64,000 bases of DNA from Thereva unica. Its lineage: Eukaryota > Arthropoda > Insecta > Diptera > Therevidae. Location: the NCBI GenBank assembly GCA_949987705.1, contig OX465282.1, positions 248,001-312,000 of the forward strand. The letters run 5' to 3'. This document shows, piece after piece, positions 12,060 through 23,500 of this stretch. The first letter of the stretch is position 1. Every line of letters begins with the position of its first letter. Position numbers and translations under genes: made by a program. The notes under the pieces were generated by a model. That model had not been told where the DNA came from and searched no databases. It saw nothing but the letters and a program-made list of their open reading frames with translations.

Positions 12060-13620
12060 AGTTATTTATGGTTGAAATGTGCAGTTATTAATGGTTAAAT
12101 TAAGCAAGAGTTCTGAAGAACTGAAACGAGAGTTTTCTTTCCGGTCGTACAATCAAGGTAGCCCTTTATCATCTCTGCCGGTGTCCCCACTAATTCCTGT
12201 CCCTACCAACCCACTTCACAGCTTCGCTGATAATGGTGGTCTGCTTTACTTAAACGCCTTTGTTGATGGAAGACAAGCAAATGACAGATCCTGTCTTGGC
12301 GATCGCGGATGGGTGTCCAATTTATTCAACAGCGAAATTTAACTCATTCAATCGCTACTAAGATAGCAAATGATCCATCAAAATAAAAGCTCTCCTGCCT
12401 CCACGGCAATCTTATATCCGCAACCCCAGATTAACTCGCTCGGCTCAATCTCTTTGCTTACCAGGCCCGCTACAAAGGGGGAGGCAACTGGATCGAATTG
12501 CCCCCGGACCCCAAATATGCAGATCGAACAAACCCATCTTTGTCACTATCAGGCTACTCTTTGACAAATTCCAAAGCTGATGGTCACTATCGGAGCATTT
12601 GCACATCAGGGGTGGTAGCACGTAAGTTGTTTCAATCGACCTGTTCATACAAAAATTCAATGTTTTGAGGTCGATTGAAACAACTTATGTGCTACCACCT
12701 CAGGTTCAACATTGTCAGCCACCCATATATAGGCACCTCTTCCTGCTTCCTAAAAAATCAACTGGTCTAAATTTCAGGGCTCTTTACAAATCAGACCTGC
12801 TCGCCGCCTCTATCAGCTCAGTGTGTGAACTAAAATAGCTGCAACGCAGCGAACTGAGGTGCTGACCTCCTCCTGACATTTCAGCAACACTTTTTCTTCC
12901 TCCAGTCAGACTGACTGCAATGCGGAGGAAAGTAGGGGGATTGTTCATAGGACACAACATGCTGAAAGAAGAATACAGGTTCACCCTAACAGTTTACAAT
13001 AAGGAATGCAAGAGATACAAGTTCCTCCTCCAGCCAGCCGCCTTGAATACAACTCGTATATCTTGGCAGTGGCCCCAAAAACCACCTTGGTTTGTCTCGA
13101 CAAGGTGCAAAATCGCGCCCTCAAACTCATTGGTGATGGCCCCTTTCGCGCCTCCATAGACACCTTAAGCCACCGTAAGAATGTAGCAGCCCTCCCCATA
13201 CTTTATCGCTATTACCATGGCGACTCTTCCACTGAAATTCAGGACCTCCTGCCTGCACGGCAATACTTTCCCCGCAACACAAGACTAGCCCGCTCGGCTC
13301 ACCCCCTCCCCCCGTTCACGCACAATACGGTTTAGAAGTTTATGAATAGAACAACTCGACGGTGGAATAATCTCCCGCAGTCAGTATTTCCGAACTCGTA
13401 CAACATTTTAGAGTTCAAACGTGAGGTTAATTGTCATTTTCTTCTACACCCTCCAGACCCCCTCTAACCTTTCCTATTCTCCTCTATTCTTCAAACCAAG
13501 CTTACTACTAGACATTGCACTATGAACTGAACGACATGACGGACTGGTAGTATAAAGGGTTACTCTTAAGCTTGGTTTTTTCATATAAAAAAAATTGAGA
13601 CTTTCCAAAAAGATTGCCTG
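12060..13620 (+). mobile_element. Jockey/CR1-like non-LTR element, decayed copy with intact 3' end
   Basis: About 12100-12310 corresponds to the reverse transcriptase palm (PLHSFADNGGLLYLNAF replaces the FADDG catalytic box). About 13030-13335 encodes the post-RT domain (RLEYNSYILAVAPKTTLVCL, VQNRALKLIGDGPFRASID). The 3' end at 13330-13600 carries the family tail with two AAGCTTGG-type boxes and an A-rich terminus. RT Asp to Asn and frameshifts show it is dead. A 91-bp fold-back MITE interrupts it at 12609-12699. Confidence 0.75.
12609..12699. mobile_element. 91-bp fold-back MITE, GGTGGTAGCAC family
   Basis: Near-perfect inverted arms of over 30 bp start GGGGTGGTAGCACGTAAGTT on the left and end with the inverse on the right. 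TCA occurs directly on both sides (12606-12608 and 12700-12702), a plausible 3-bp target duplication, although TCAGG would fit too. A second copy is at 62962-63062. Confidence 0.75.
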
Positions 13621-15550
13621 AAGGCAAGATCCTAAAGCTCCTCTCTAAAGTCTCCTTCAACGTGATTAATACACCTCTAACCTTCTAAACCTTGAGGTGC
13701 CTGCTGCGAGCACTTTTTAGGATCAATCCTCCAGACCGCTTATTCCCGGTTAGTTAGGAGCAGCCATGGAAGCATTCCAGGCCGTTATTCCTGGGAACTT
13801 CTTCGAACGGGCCAAAGTTAAATGAGCATTTCCCTTTTTTGAACCCGGAGGAGAGATAACATTTTCTCGCACTCTTGTTGAAGAAGTTCCTTGATCTGAT
13901 TCTCCACAATCTTGTCTGTCTCTTTAGAGCTAGGTTCAATATAGGATACATTCCAACCTTACGCTATTAGTGGGATATTTGACCGGCCATGTATGACTAC
14001 GGCATCGCCTCAACAACCTCGGTCTATCTCAGAAGAGTCAGAGCGCCGACTCTGCATGGAATGCGAAAAGATTTCCATACATGTGTCTGTAAATGTCCTG
14101 CTCTCGCGGTGTTCCCCATATGGGTTGCCCCCCTTCCGACATAATAATAATAAAAGGGGCCACCAATCGTGTTTTAGCCGCCGGCTTGATGATGTGGTGA
14201 GCCTATTGCTTACACCCCACTTTTGGCCTACCAGCCCACCAGATCTCTGCCATATTTAAGTAGAAAAAGGGTGGTGGTTAATTATAGCTTTCGGTTTGGG
14301 AATCAGTTCCCGAAACAGTGGAGCCCTTGCTATAGCGAGGAAGAATTCGAGTCTCCTCCATCGCTGCTTCATTATTGCTAGGGAGATTCCAAATTCAAAT
14401 TTTAGACTATATCAAAAGCCTTAAGCCTCTCCGCACACGAGTCGACCGATTTGCAATGCCAGTTTCACGAGCACGATCAGTTTGTAACCAAAATGAAACC
14501 TTTGTCCACCCACGGGCGCATCTGATTTTAGTTCAAAAATTTTTAGTTGCGACGTTTTGGCGACATGTAAAGTAGTTCAGTTGAAGTGCAATTACGCACC
14601 TGAAATCGCTTCCGACCGGCAAGCACAGTCACACGTGATCAGTTGCAAACTAATTTCAAATCGGCCTAGAAGAACCCATATACCAAGGAAACGTCAAATT
14701 CGATCTTTTGAACGATCACCAACTTTCTCTTTTTATAAGTCGTTCGATAATTCATAAAGTCGGTAATTTGCATAGGCGCCCCAGCCAATACGATATCGAA
14801 AAATTAAATTTGAACACATTTAACAGATAATTAGCATATTCTGTTATTTTAATATGCTGTTGATCGGAAGCGATGACGCTGTTATAGCACGAGGCTGTCA
14901 CAGTTTACGATATCCATCAATATCTATAATTATTGCACAAATATGGTCATACAACAATGTTCGCCATATGAAGGAATTGCTTGTACATTATAAAATTAAA
15001 TTAAACTTTAAATCTGTTTCTTTTTTGCTTTTCTCAAAGACTATTGTTATGTACTAAGAAAATATTATATCTAAAACACTTTAATTACTAAAACATACCC
15101 TGATTTATTTATGCATTTCTTCGCTGTTGTGAATATTCCTTGATTTTCGTCTTTTTCATTTATTCATTTATCATCAATTCTCTCGCTCACCATTAAAGTA
15201 ATTTTTAACGCTAAAAAACGAGCAAACGAAGAAATATTTCATCGGCCTCCATTCACTGCTGAAAAACCGAAAAAAATGAAGTGAAAATAGGTAAAATCGT
15301 TAAAATTGAGGTCATGCTAGAAAGTAAAGCGAGTTTTTTGCAGATTGTGATATTTTCTGAAGATTACTTGTAAGAAGTTTAATATTTTTAAAGTAAGCAG
15401 AAATTATTTATTTATTTACGCCAATCGGCATTATACATACATATTTACAAATAAGTTTTAAAAAAAATATATGAAGATTATTGATTATCACATAGCATCT
15501 TTGGTTTACCAATCTAGCTTACTACTGAAGGCAGTCCTCTAGTTGTTAGC
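13620..15550. other. Repeat-derived GC-richer segment then AT-rich spacer
   Basis: 13620-14800 is GC-richer than its surroundings and looks transposon-derived, but I cannot name a family: the short ORFs lack motifs. 14800-15550 is AT-rich with a TTTA run near 15405. Confidence 0.35.
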
Positions 15551-15559
15551 TCTGCCCTG

Positions 15560-16345
15560 GATTCAATGGACAGAATTTTCTTCAAGGCACGCGAGGAGTA
15601 TAAATGTTCACAGAGCTCAACGTTAATAAATCCACTGGACCAGACAATATTCCCTCTACGGTTTTCAAGAAATGTGACTCACCTTTGGATAAACCTCTGC
15701 GCAATTTCGGCCTGTGTTACTTCTCCGGAGTTTATTCTGACTCTTGGAAACTAGCTAATGTTCAGCCCATTCCAAAGAAAGGTGAAGCCAACGACCCTTT
15801 AAACTATCGCCTATGACCCTTTAAACTTACTTCTGTTCTCTTCAAAATAATGGAGACAATAATCAATAGAAACCTGATGAAATATCTAGAATCCCAACAA
15901 GTACAAGGCAGTACAGCATTAGACCAAACGGGCTGCTGAAGATCTTGTGGGTTTAACCGAACATCTCAAGCAAAGCATCCATCGCTTTGGTGAGTCTGGT
16001 CTGGTTTTGACAGAAGAAGAGGATTAAAAGCTTTCTTTTTGGTCGTTCAATCAAGGTAGTATTGGACAGCATCGAATCCAACCCCCATGCCATTTCGGCC
16101 GGAGTTCCCCAGGGGTCAATTCTATCACCCGCACTTTTCATAATCTTAATTAATGATCTGCTCTCAATCCCCTCAAACTCACTACACTGCTTCGCTGATA
16201 ACGGTGCTCTGCGTTACTCTTACGCCTTCGACAATATAAGAAAAGCACGTGACAGACCTTGCCTTCAGTATCGTGAACTGACAGAGCGCCCACAGGAACG
16301 GATAGACCTTATAAAGACCTTTCCCGTAGCCGAATGAAGATCCCT
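15560..16345 (+). mobile_element. Jockey/CR1-like reverse transcriptase fragment
   Basis: The + strand encodes RT fingers/palm: STGPDNIPSTVFKKC, then WKLANVQPIPKKGEANDPLN, then (after frame breaks at about 15815-16050) SNPHAISAGVPQGSILSPAL and LHCFADNGAL. FADN in place of FADD removes a catalytic aspartate. It joins directly to a different, GC-rich element at about 16345, so it is truncated at its 3' side. Confidence 0.75.
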
Positions 16346-16399
16346 CGAAACTCAAAAAGGGAGATCTTCAGTAATTGTTTATTGAGAGATACCTCGTGA

Positions 16400-18170
16400 T
16401 TGAGGGAATCTGGGACCTAGATCTCAAAACGATCCTAGCAACGTCCCGGTACCTACACCTTGCCGTGGTGGTGGGCTTCCCCGTCTCGTAGTAGCTATGT
16501 CGCCGGTGGTTAGCTGGTAACCAGGAAGCCACCGGTAGGGATACCCATGCCGAACAGGCTAATTGCGAAGGAGTCAGACTAAGCTAGGTACATCCAGTTC
16601 CTTTCCCTTTTCTCTTTTTCTTTTATCCTTTCCTCTTCCCAGTTCCCCCACTTCTAAGCTAAGGTGTTTACCGTGCTGATGGCTGCATGGTCAGCCAATG
16701 GTTAAAGAGTGCAAGTCGCAAACGGTTCCCTTCAACGCCCAGGCAAGGTAGGTGAGTATAAGTGCCTTTTCCTGGTATGCGGCTCTGACAGGATGAACCC
16801 CTTTTTCCGCATAGCTCGTAGGACCTTTTATGGAAAAAACAAAAAAAAATCATTGCCTTCAGTCTTGGGGCCAAGAATCCAAACCTGCTGTCTTTAAATG
16901 CAGTAAATCTAGTAAAGGGAAAAAGGGAGCTTTAGGCTCTAATCCGAAGCTCCCCAATCCCTCCTAGCAAGTTGATTCGACAGAAGCAGGCCCTTGAACT
17001 GCATCCGTGCAGTTATCCAGCGCCTCTAGAAGGTTAACAAAACCCCTATGCCCTCCGTCTATAAAGGCGCTCCACCATCAAAGATGAAGCTCCAAGAGCA
17101 ACGCAGCGCCAAAAAAATCTTTGCTCGATTCGTGGGAGTTGCGAAGGGTGAAATCATCGAATTAGGTGGGCGACGAGGGTCGACAGGGGGTATATTTCGT
17201 AAACTGGCAACCCAACACCAAAGCCCTTGAAGAACCTAATCACCCTGAGGCTAAGCGTAGTAGGAAAATCTACTTTCTCCTACTACTAAGACCTATAGCC
17301 AAGTGCTAAAAGGTCAGATCGTGATCGCCGTTATCGACGAAAGCGATCCAGATGGCACCATTCTGCCTGAGAAATGGAGTAAAATTGAGATCAGGCTCGC
17401 GACGATTTTCCTCCCAATCCTTCAGGAGCATCCTTGCACCGCTCCTTACTGTCGCGATGGCGGATGACATAAGGGCCACGTGAAGCTCATCGCATGTGCC
17501 GATCAGAGATCCGTCGAAAATAGCCACTTCCAGAATCGGAGAAGCATGGTCAGGCGCTAAACTCCAATTCGTTATGAGGAAGGAAACCCCGAGCCGATCA
17601 AGAGCGCGTACCTTGATCCCAGAGGAACCAGCCGAGCCTTAGGCTATTCTGACATGGGACCGAAGTGAAAAGGACACCCCACTTAACCAGATGGGAATGC
17701 CCTTAATCACCTATAAAATCAGCTTAGCTCGAGCTGGGCTGAGATGGACCACTGCAAGCGTTCAAATTCTCTTGTTCAGTTACACAAAAACGAGATAAGC
17801 CATGTAGTGAAGGTGCTGACCGGTCATTGTCCCTTTGGCCCGCTCGCCGAGAGATTAGGATTTCCCCACAACGACTTATGCAGAAGTTGTGGTAATGAAG
17901 ATGAGAAAGAAACTGTCTCCCATCTTCTCTGCACATGCCCCGCCCTTACAAAGAAAAGAGTGACCTTCCTCGGTTCACCTTTCTTTGATGGATTGAGTGA
18001 GCTGCAAAACGCTGGTGTTCCTAATCTCTGTTGCTTTATTAAAAGCTCCAAATGGCTTGAAATGGCCTGAACTTTGTCCCAACACTAGAATGGCATCACA
18101 ATGGCCCCAATGTGTGCCTAAGTGGACTTCTTAGTCAGCAGCCATTTCAACCTAACCTAACCTTTACCTG
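16400..18170 (+). mobile_element. Internally deleted LOA-like non-LTR element with 3' TTAGG-type tail
   Basis: The order along the + strand is a GC-rich 5' region (16430-16700), an ORF1 C-terminal domain near 17310-17500 (QIVIAVIDESDPDGTILPEK, VKLIACAD), then immediately the ORF2 C-terminus at 17745-18070 (VKVLTGHCPFGPLAERLG, CRSCGNEDEKETVSHLLC). The endonuclease, RT and most of RNase H are missing in between. A short 3'UTR (GGCATCACAATGG) ends in AACCTAACCTAACCT at 18149-18163. The CxxC...H...C cluster at 17881-17938 is intact. A shared 3'UTR is found at 57118-57190. Confidence 0.65.
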
Positions 18171-18179
18171 GGTGAGGCA

Positions 18180-19766
18180 GCTGGACACTAGTGTACTACT
18201 TTAATTTGTTAGCCCATCTTAAAGATACGTAGATAAAACAATTCAGGAAAAATCGAAACCTTGTAAGGTTCAAGATCGACCTAAATGATGTGCAGGTGCT
18301 AACTTGAGCAATTTTGACAGGCTCAGACTAGATGGAATACAAATTTTCCTGTTTTTCCTAAATTCCATCTCTCAAAGAACCCGCACATCATACAGGAATG
18401 TTTCTAATAAGACTTAAAATTAATTTAAACTATTTTGGATACGGCTACAGGCTAGAGATCAGCTGTCATCTTAAAATAGTAGGTAAGTACCCAGTTAAGC
18501 TGTAACCGAGTTCCCAAATGCAAGATACATTGTTCTACATAAAATTGAACATGCTCGAATTGTTACAATAAAAATATAATTGAAATAAATTTTTCATCGT
18601 ATCCCATTTCGAATTTGATCTTGCGGGCCAAGGTTGAACGCTTATTAAAAAAATAGAAAACGTTTGAAGGCCTACTCGTAACTAACTTTCAAATGGAAGT
18701 CTTAACACAAAATCGCTTTATATACAAGCTGTGAAAGATTGTTTATTTCTATTAACAAAGGAAATTTTTACCTTCTCCATTTTAAGAAAATGTCAAAATA
18801 TAAATGTGGAAATTTAAAACGTGCACAATTTTAAATATACCTAATTGAACTTACTGTTCGCACCTCATGTGAATTCATTCTCATAGTTTCTGATTTTTGA
18901 TGAATACCTCCAGAAATAATTTATCTCGATTTGACCTACATTTTAGCGGGAAGTTAATGATTGAAAAATAAAAAAAAATTGATACACAGAGAACTTTTTA
19001 GAGAGTAAACAAAGCTTTTAAGCGCGAAGTGAAATTCCACGAAAAGCAAGTTTTTTTTTACTTACCTCAGAGACATCTATTGGGATTGATCATATTTCGG
19101 TACTATTTCAATTAAATGTATTTTAATATTTATTTTTATTTCAAACTAACAATTTTTATACATATTTAAAATAAATTAACAAGTATAGAATGAAATTAAA
19201 TTATAAAAAAAGGAATTTGATTTGTTTTTATATAAACAGAACGGCACCCAAAATATAATTTTCTTCTCTGTGCAGCCATTTTGAAAATTAACATGGCAGG
19301 AGTGTATACTCGTGTTGGATTCGCAGCTCCGATTTGTTTTCAATTTAATCGAGATAAAGAGTTTTATAATATTTAAAAACATAATTCAATTACAGCTATT
19401 TACTATGTTTCTGGTATTTTTATAATAAAGTAATGTGAAAGTGGACATAGTCGCCGGCATAAGTGATTTTGTGAAGATACTTCAGCTACACACAGCCATA
19501 TATCATTGCCCTATTGTTAAGATTTTTTTATGGATATCTTTGCGAAACTTTATTTCTTAATTTGAAGCGAATTATTCTTTTTTGGGACAATAAAAATAAT
19601 TCCACCAGAAAAAGTGCAAAATTTGTAAAGAAAAAAGTCCAACAATAATATTTCTATCTCAGTCATGCAAATGTATTTTGCGTAGAGATAACGGGAACGA
19701 TATTAATCGGTGGCTCTCTTTCGCCATTTGTCTTTTGTGACGCGCGGAGGACTTTAAAAAAAGGAT
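18180..19766. other. Spacer and 5' flank / 5'UTR of the MYND gene
   Basis: AT-rich sequence. The last few hundred bases before 19767 should hold the promoter and 5'UTR of the downstream gene, but no TATA box or initiator can be assigned with confidence. A small inverted pair (GATGGAATACAAATTTT with AAATTCCATC) is at about 18330-18370. Confidence 0.35.
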
Positions 19767-20545
19767 ATGGAAATTGACTGTGGTGAAAAAATCAATGATC
19801 AAAATGAAACTGCAGCACAAAAAGTTAATTTAAACATAAAAAATGTTATCAATAATAGTGAATTAAAAGATAAAAGTGACGAAACAATGCGCTCAAGTAC
19901 ATCAGGAAATGAAAGCTCTTTTTCTCTGAATCTGTCAGAGGCGGACGCAGACACGACACCGCCAGAGTTTATGAACGATTGCGGCACCGGCAGCCGAGGG
20001 AATAGTGAAAATAATATACGAGAAACTATTGATAGTAATGGCACTAAAACTATTGAAAGCGGTAAAAGTGGAGAAAATTTTCCATCGCGCAAATTGGAGG
20101 ATGATGAAGAGGAAGGGCCAACCGAATCAGAGGATCCATCACCAGATGAAGTAGAATATGACGATGACAGTGAGGAGGACGAGGCTGAGCCTGATGTTGC
20201 GCTTATTATAGGCTCTTCAGATGAGGAGGAAGAGGAGGAGGAACGTGATAATGATGAAGACGATGCTCCGAATGTAGAACAAAAATTTTTAACCTATCAG
20301 GAGTTGGTTATTAGTAGTGACGATGAACAAGATGAATACTTTGACGATTATGATGCTGATGAAGACTTAATGGATTCAGTTGTAATGTCATCTAGGAAAT
20401 TTGACAACAGTAGCCGAAAAACTGGGGAATTACAATCAAAGAATGAAAAGGAGACGGCAAAAATGCGCAGGCCGAAGAATGCATTTAGAAAAATTCCCAA
20501 AATATACGACTATCGGCTACAGGCTAAGAAAAAAAGTGTTAAGAG
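19767..20545 (+). CDS. MYND gene exon 1: acidic N-terminal region
   Basis: Encodes residues 1-259 plus two bases of codon 260. The start is MEIDCGEKIN; the centre is dominated by Asp/Glu/Ser (EEEEEEERDNDED type runs). The end turns basic (KIPKIYDYRLQAKKKSVK). Donor GTAAGT at 20546; phase 2. Confidence 0.9.
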
Positions 20546-23500
20546 GTAAGTGAAGAGATAAGATAGGAGGAAGTATTTTTAATAAATCTATATTCGAGAA
20601 TAGACAGCTCAGCCTGGGGCATTCGGAATACACTCAATTCCTAGGTTATTGATAGGCTAAAAGAGGGATCAAAGTGAAGGAATTGAGTCATTGCATTGAG
20701 CTACGTATTATCAAGCTTGTGCCCCAGGGTGAGCTGGTAGCAGTTCGCTGAACAGACATACAGTTAGGCATTTATCAATTTACTTCTATTGCATCGCACT
20801 GTCTGTTCCAAAATATTCCAAATGCATTTGTAGAACTGATTTCACAAGCCTAGCTCAGTTCTGGATGAGAAAACTCCCAGCCACTTCACTTGCATTATCG
20901 TCATAGTTGTTGCTTCACTTCATCATATTCTTAGCATACGCCATCATCATCATCAATAGCTCCACAGCCTGTAATTATCCTTGACTTCCTACAACATTCT
21001 CCTCCAGAACCGTTTTAGGGGGCGCGCTACGACGGTATCAGTTGCTGCCTCATCGTTTTTCAAAGCTACAGGGCAGGCACCACGAGAGTTGGCAGTTCGA
21101 TTTGGTCCGCCCATCTATATTGTATTCCTTTGTAAATAAGGCGCATGATTGTCTTTTCGAATCTCCCTACCTTTGTTTTCTCTTCGTTAATGTTCAGCCC
21201 TATGTCTTTTGCCGCCCCTCTTAATTCGACATAGACTTCTTCTGCTGCCAAGAAGGACCTTCCGACGATGTTCACGTTATCCGCATATCCAAGTAGTTGT
21301 ACAGACTGCGTTGCTATGGATGGACTTCTTTGTAGTAACGTTTTCCTTATCATTCATTCTAAGGCCAGGTTGAAGAGCATGGGGGCTAATCCATCTCCTT
21401 GTCTAAGACCTTGTCACACTTGGAAGTCTTCTGCTGCTGCATTTTGGATCCTTACTTTCGCCAGGGAGCTATTCGTTGCGCGTTTGATCAGTTGTACTAG
21501 CTTTGAGGGGACTCCTAATTCCAATAGGATCCTGCACAGTATCTCTTTGTTTACCCAGTCATATGCCTGTTGAGAGTCGACAGATATCTGGTATATGTAT
21601 ATCTATATACCTTTCCCAAGGTCAGCAGCTGGTCCGATGTTGACCTGTGTGTCCTAAGACCAGCTTGATATATTTTTATAAGGCCTTCCGCTATAGGCTC
21701 TAGTTTTTGTTTCACAAAGGTTGTGAAGGTTTTGTAGCTGGTGCTGAAGAGTGCGATGCCTCTGTGGTTTTTCAGGTTAATTTTTCTCCTTTCTTGTAGA
21801 TTGGACCTATGATCCTTTCTTCCAGTCATATGGTATAACTTCTTCCTCTCAGATGTTGCATATGAGTTGGTGTAAGTTTCTTAAGAGTTGCGTTCCTCCT
21901 TCCTTTAGTAGCTCAGATGCGTTCCCATTGATTTCTGGGGATTTTTTGTTTTTTTGCCTTTTCACTCGCACGCCGCAGTGTTCGTCTAGCCGCACATTTC
22001 GTTGGCCGGTGGCGGCTAAATAATCGCGGGATTACTATACTACTTTCTGGCATTCACATAAAAAATTTTGTGTAGGACTTAGTCATATCGTAAGGCCCCC
22101 TTTCACACACACGTGGACGGCAGGCCATGGCCTGAAGATTTTCACCTTGAAGCCAAGTATCACCATACACTCATCGGCCGCCAACTGGATGGGGCCTGTA
22201 GTCCAAGAAAACTAATAAAACTATGTGTGTGGGCATTTATCGTCAGTTTGTGCCTGAAGATCTGGGGGGTTATCCTGGAATGCGATTCGAAAGTCATGAA
22301 ATTCGGAAATAAGAAAATGGTATCGCCCAATGCGAATTCGAATCAAATTTGTCCGTTTGTCATCGGATTTCAGTCCGTGAGTAAAGCCATTGACGGATAC
22401 GTTGAAATTATTTGTTTGTTTTCAAAAATTCTAAAAACTTTTTAAACATTTTTCAAACAATTATTCGCATCAAAATGCCAAATTAAGTTGATAAGTGAAG
22501 TTTGTTGGCTGAAAACAGCTTCTTTTCTCATTATTATTAAGCAATCATTTCAATACGATGCGATCGCATTCAGCGATACAAAAACTAAATCGCATCGCAA
22601 CTGGCTTTCGTTTTCTTCCAACTTTCGAATTGCATTCCAGGATAACCCCCCTGATTTTCTATTTAGTCTCAAGCTGTAAGTTTACGGCACGAATTCACGC
22701 GTTATCCACTCGGAGGTGAAAGCAAGGGACGAACTAGGAGAATCTTCTATTCTCGCGTTCGCGCTTGTTCGCGGGTGTGGTCACTGCAAACGTTTGGAGC
22801 CGCCTGCAACAGTTTGGCGGTGACGGCGATCGCCTGCTTGAGAATTGCTCATACATTTAATTTCTCCGCGCCGCCAATATGTTTGCGCCTTTAAAGTTTT
22901 TGTTGAGGCCATAAACAGTTTTTCACTTGAAGAAGCTACTTCAGATCCCACCCGAATTAGGTGTGCCAGCTATAGATACAATTAACCCACCTCGATACAA
23001 ATGCCCGAGTAAGAGTTCAGAACACCCTTACATATGCCTTCTAAGTTAATCAATTGCATGGGCTGGCGTCTATGCTATTCAACCTAGCATTGGAAGCAGT
23101 CATTAGAAAGATATCAGTCCAACGAAACTAAATGCTGGTAAACAAATTTGCTAAGGTGATCGGTTATGCCAATGACATAAACTTAGGTATAGATCCGACA
23201 GAACAGTTAAAGGAATGCTACTCAGACATTAAAGAACTAAGCTTGAAAGGTAATTCTGCAGACACGAGTAAATAGATCAACAATAGGTAGCAATTTCAGA
23301 TTAGAAGCCTGTGCCATGTGGACCCACAATTAGGCTCAACCTTGACGAATAAAAACGAATAGCTAGAAGAAATCAGTGAGAGAACTCTACCCGGAAACAA
23401 AACCTTTTTCGCTTTTCCTTATGAAAGGAAGATTGTGGGAAACATAATAGGCCCAATTAGTCAGGAACGGACATGAAGAATCAGATGTAATAACGAGTTA

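Noticed and set aside
18149..18163. Interstitial telomere from TTAGG-type repeats
   Set aside because: Only three units, and the same repeat follows the same retroelement 3'UTR at 57174-57190; a retroelement tail explains it better.
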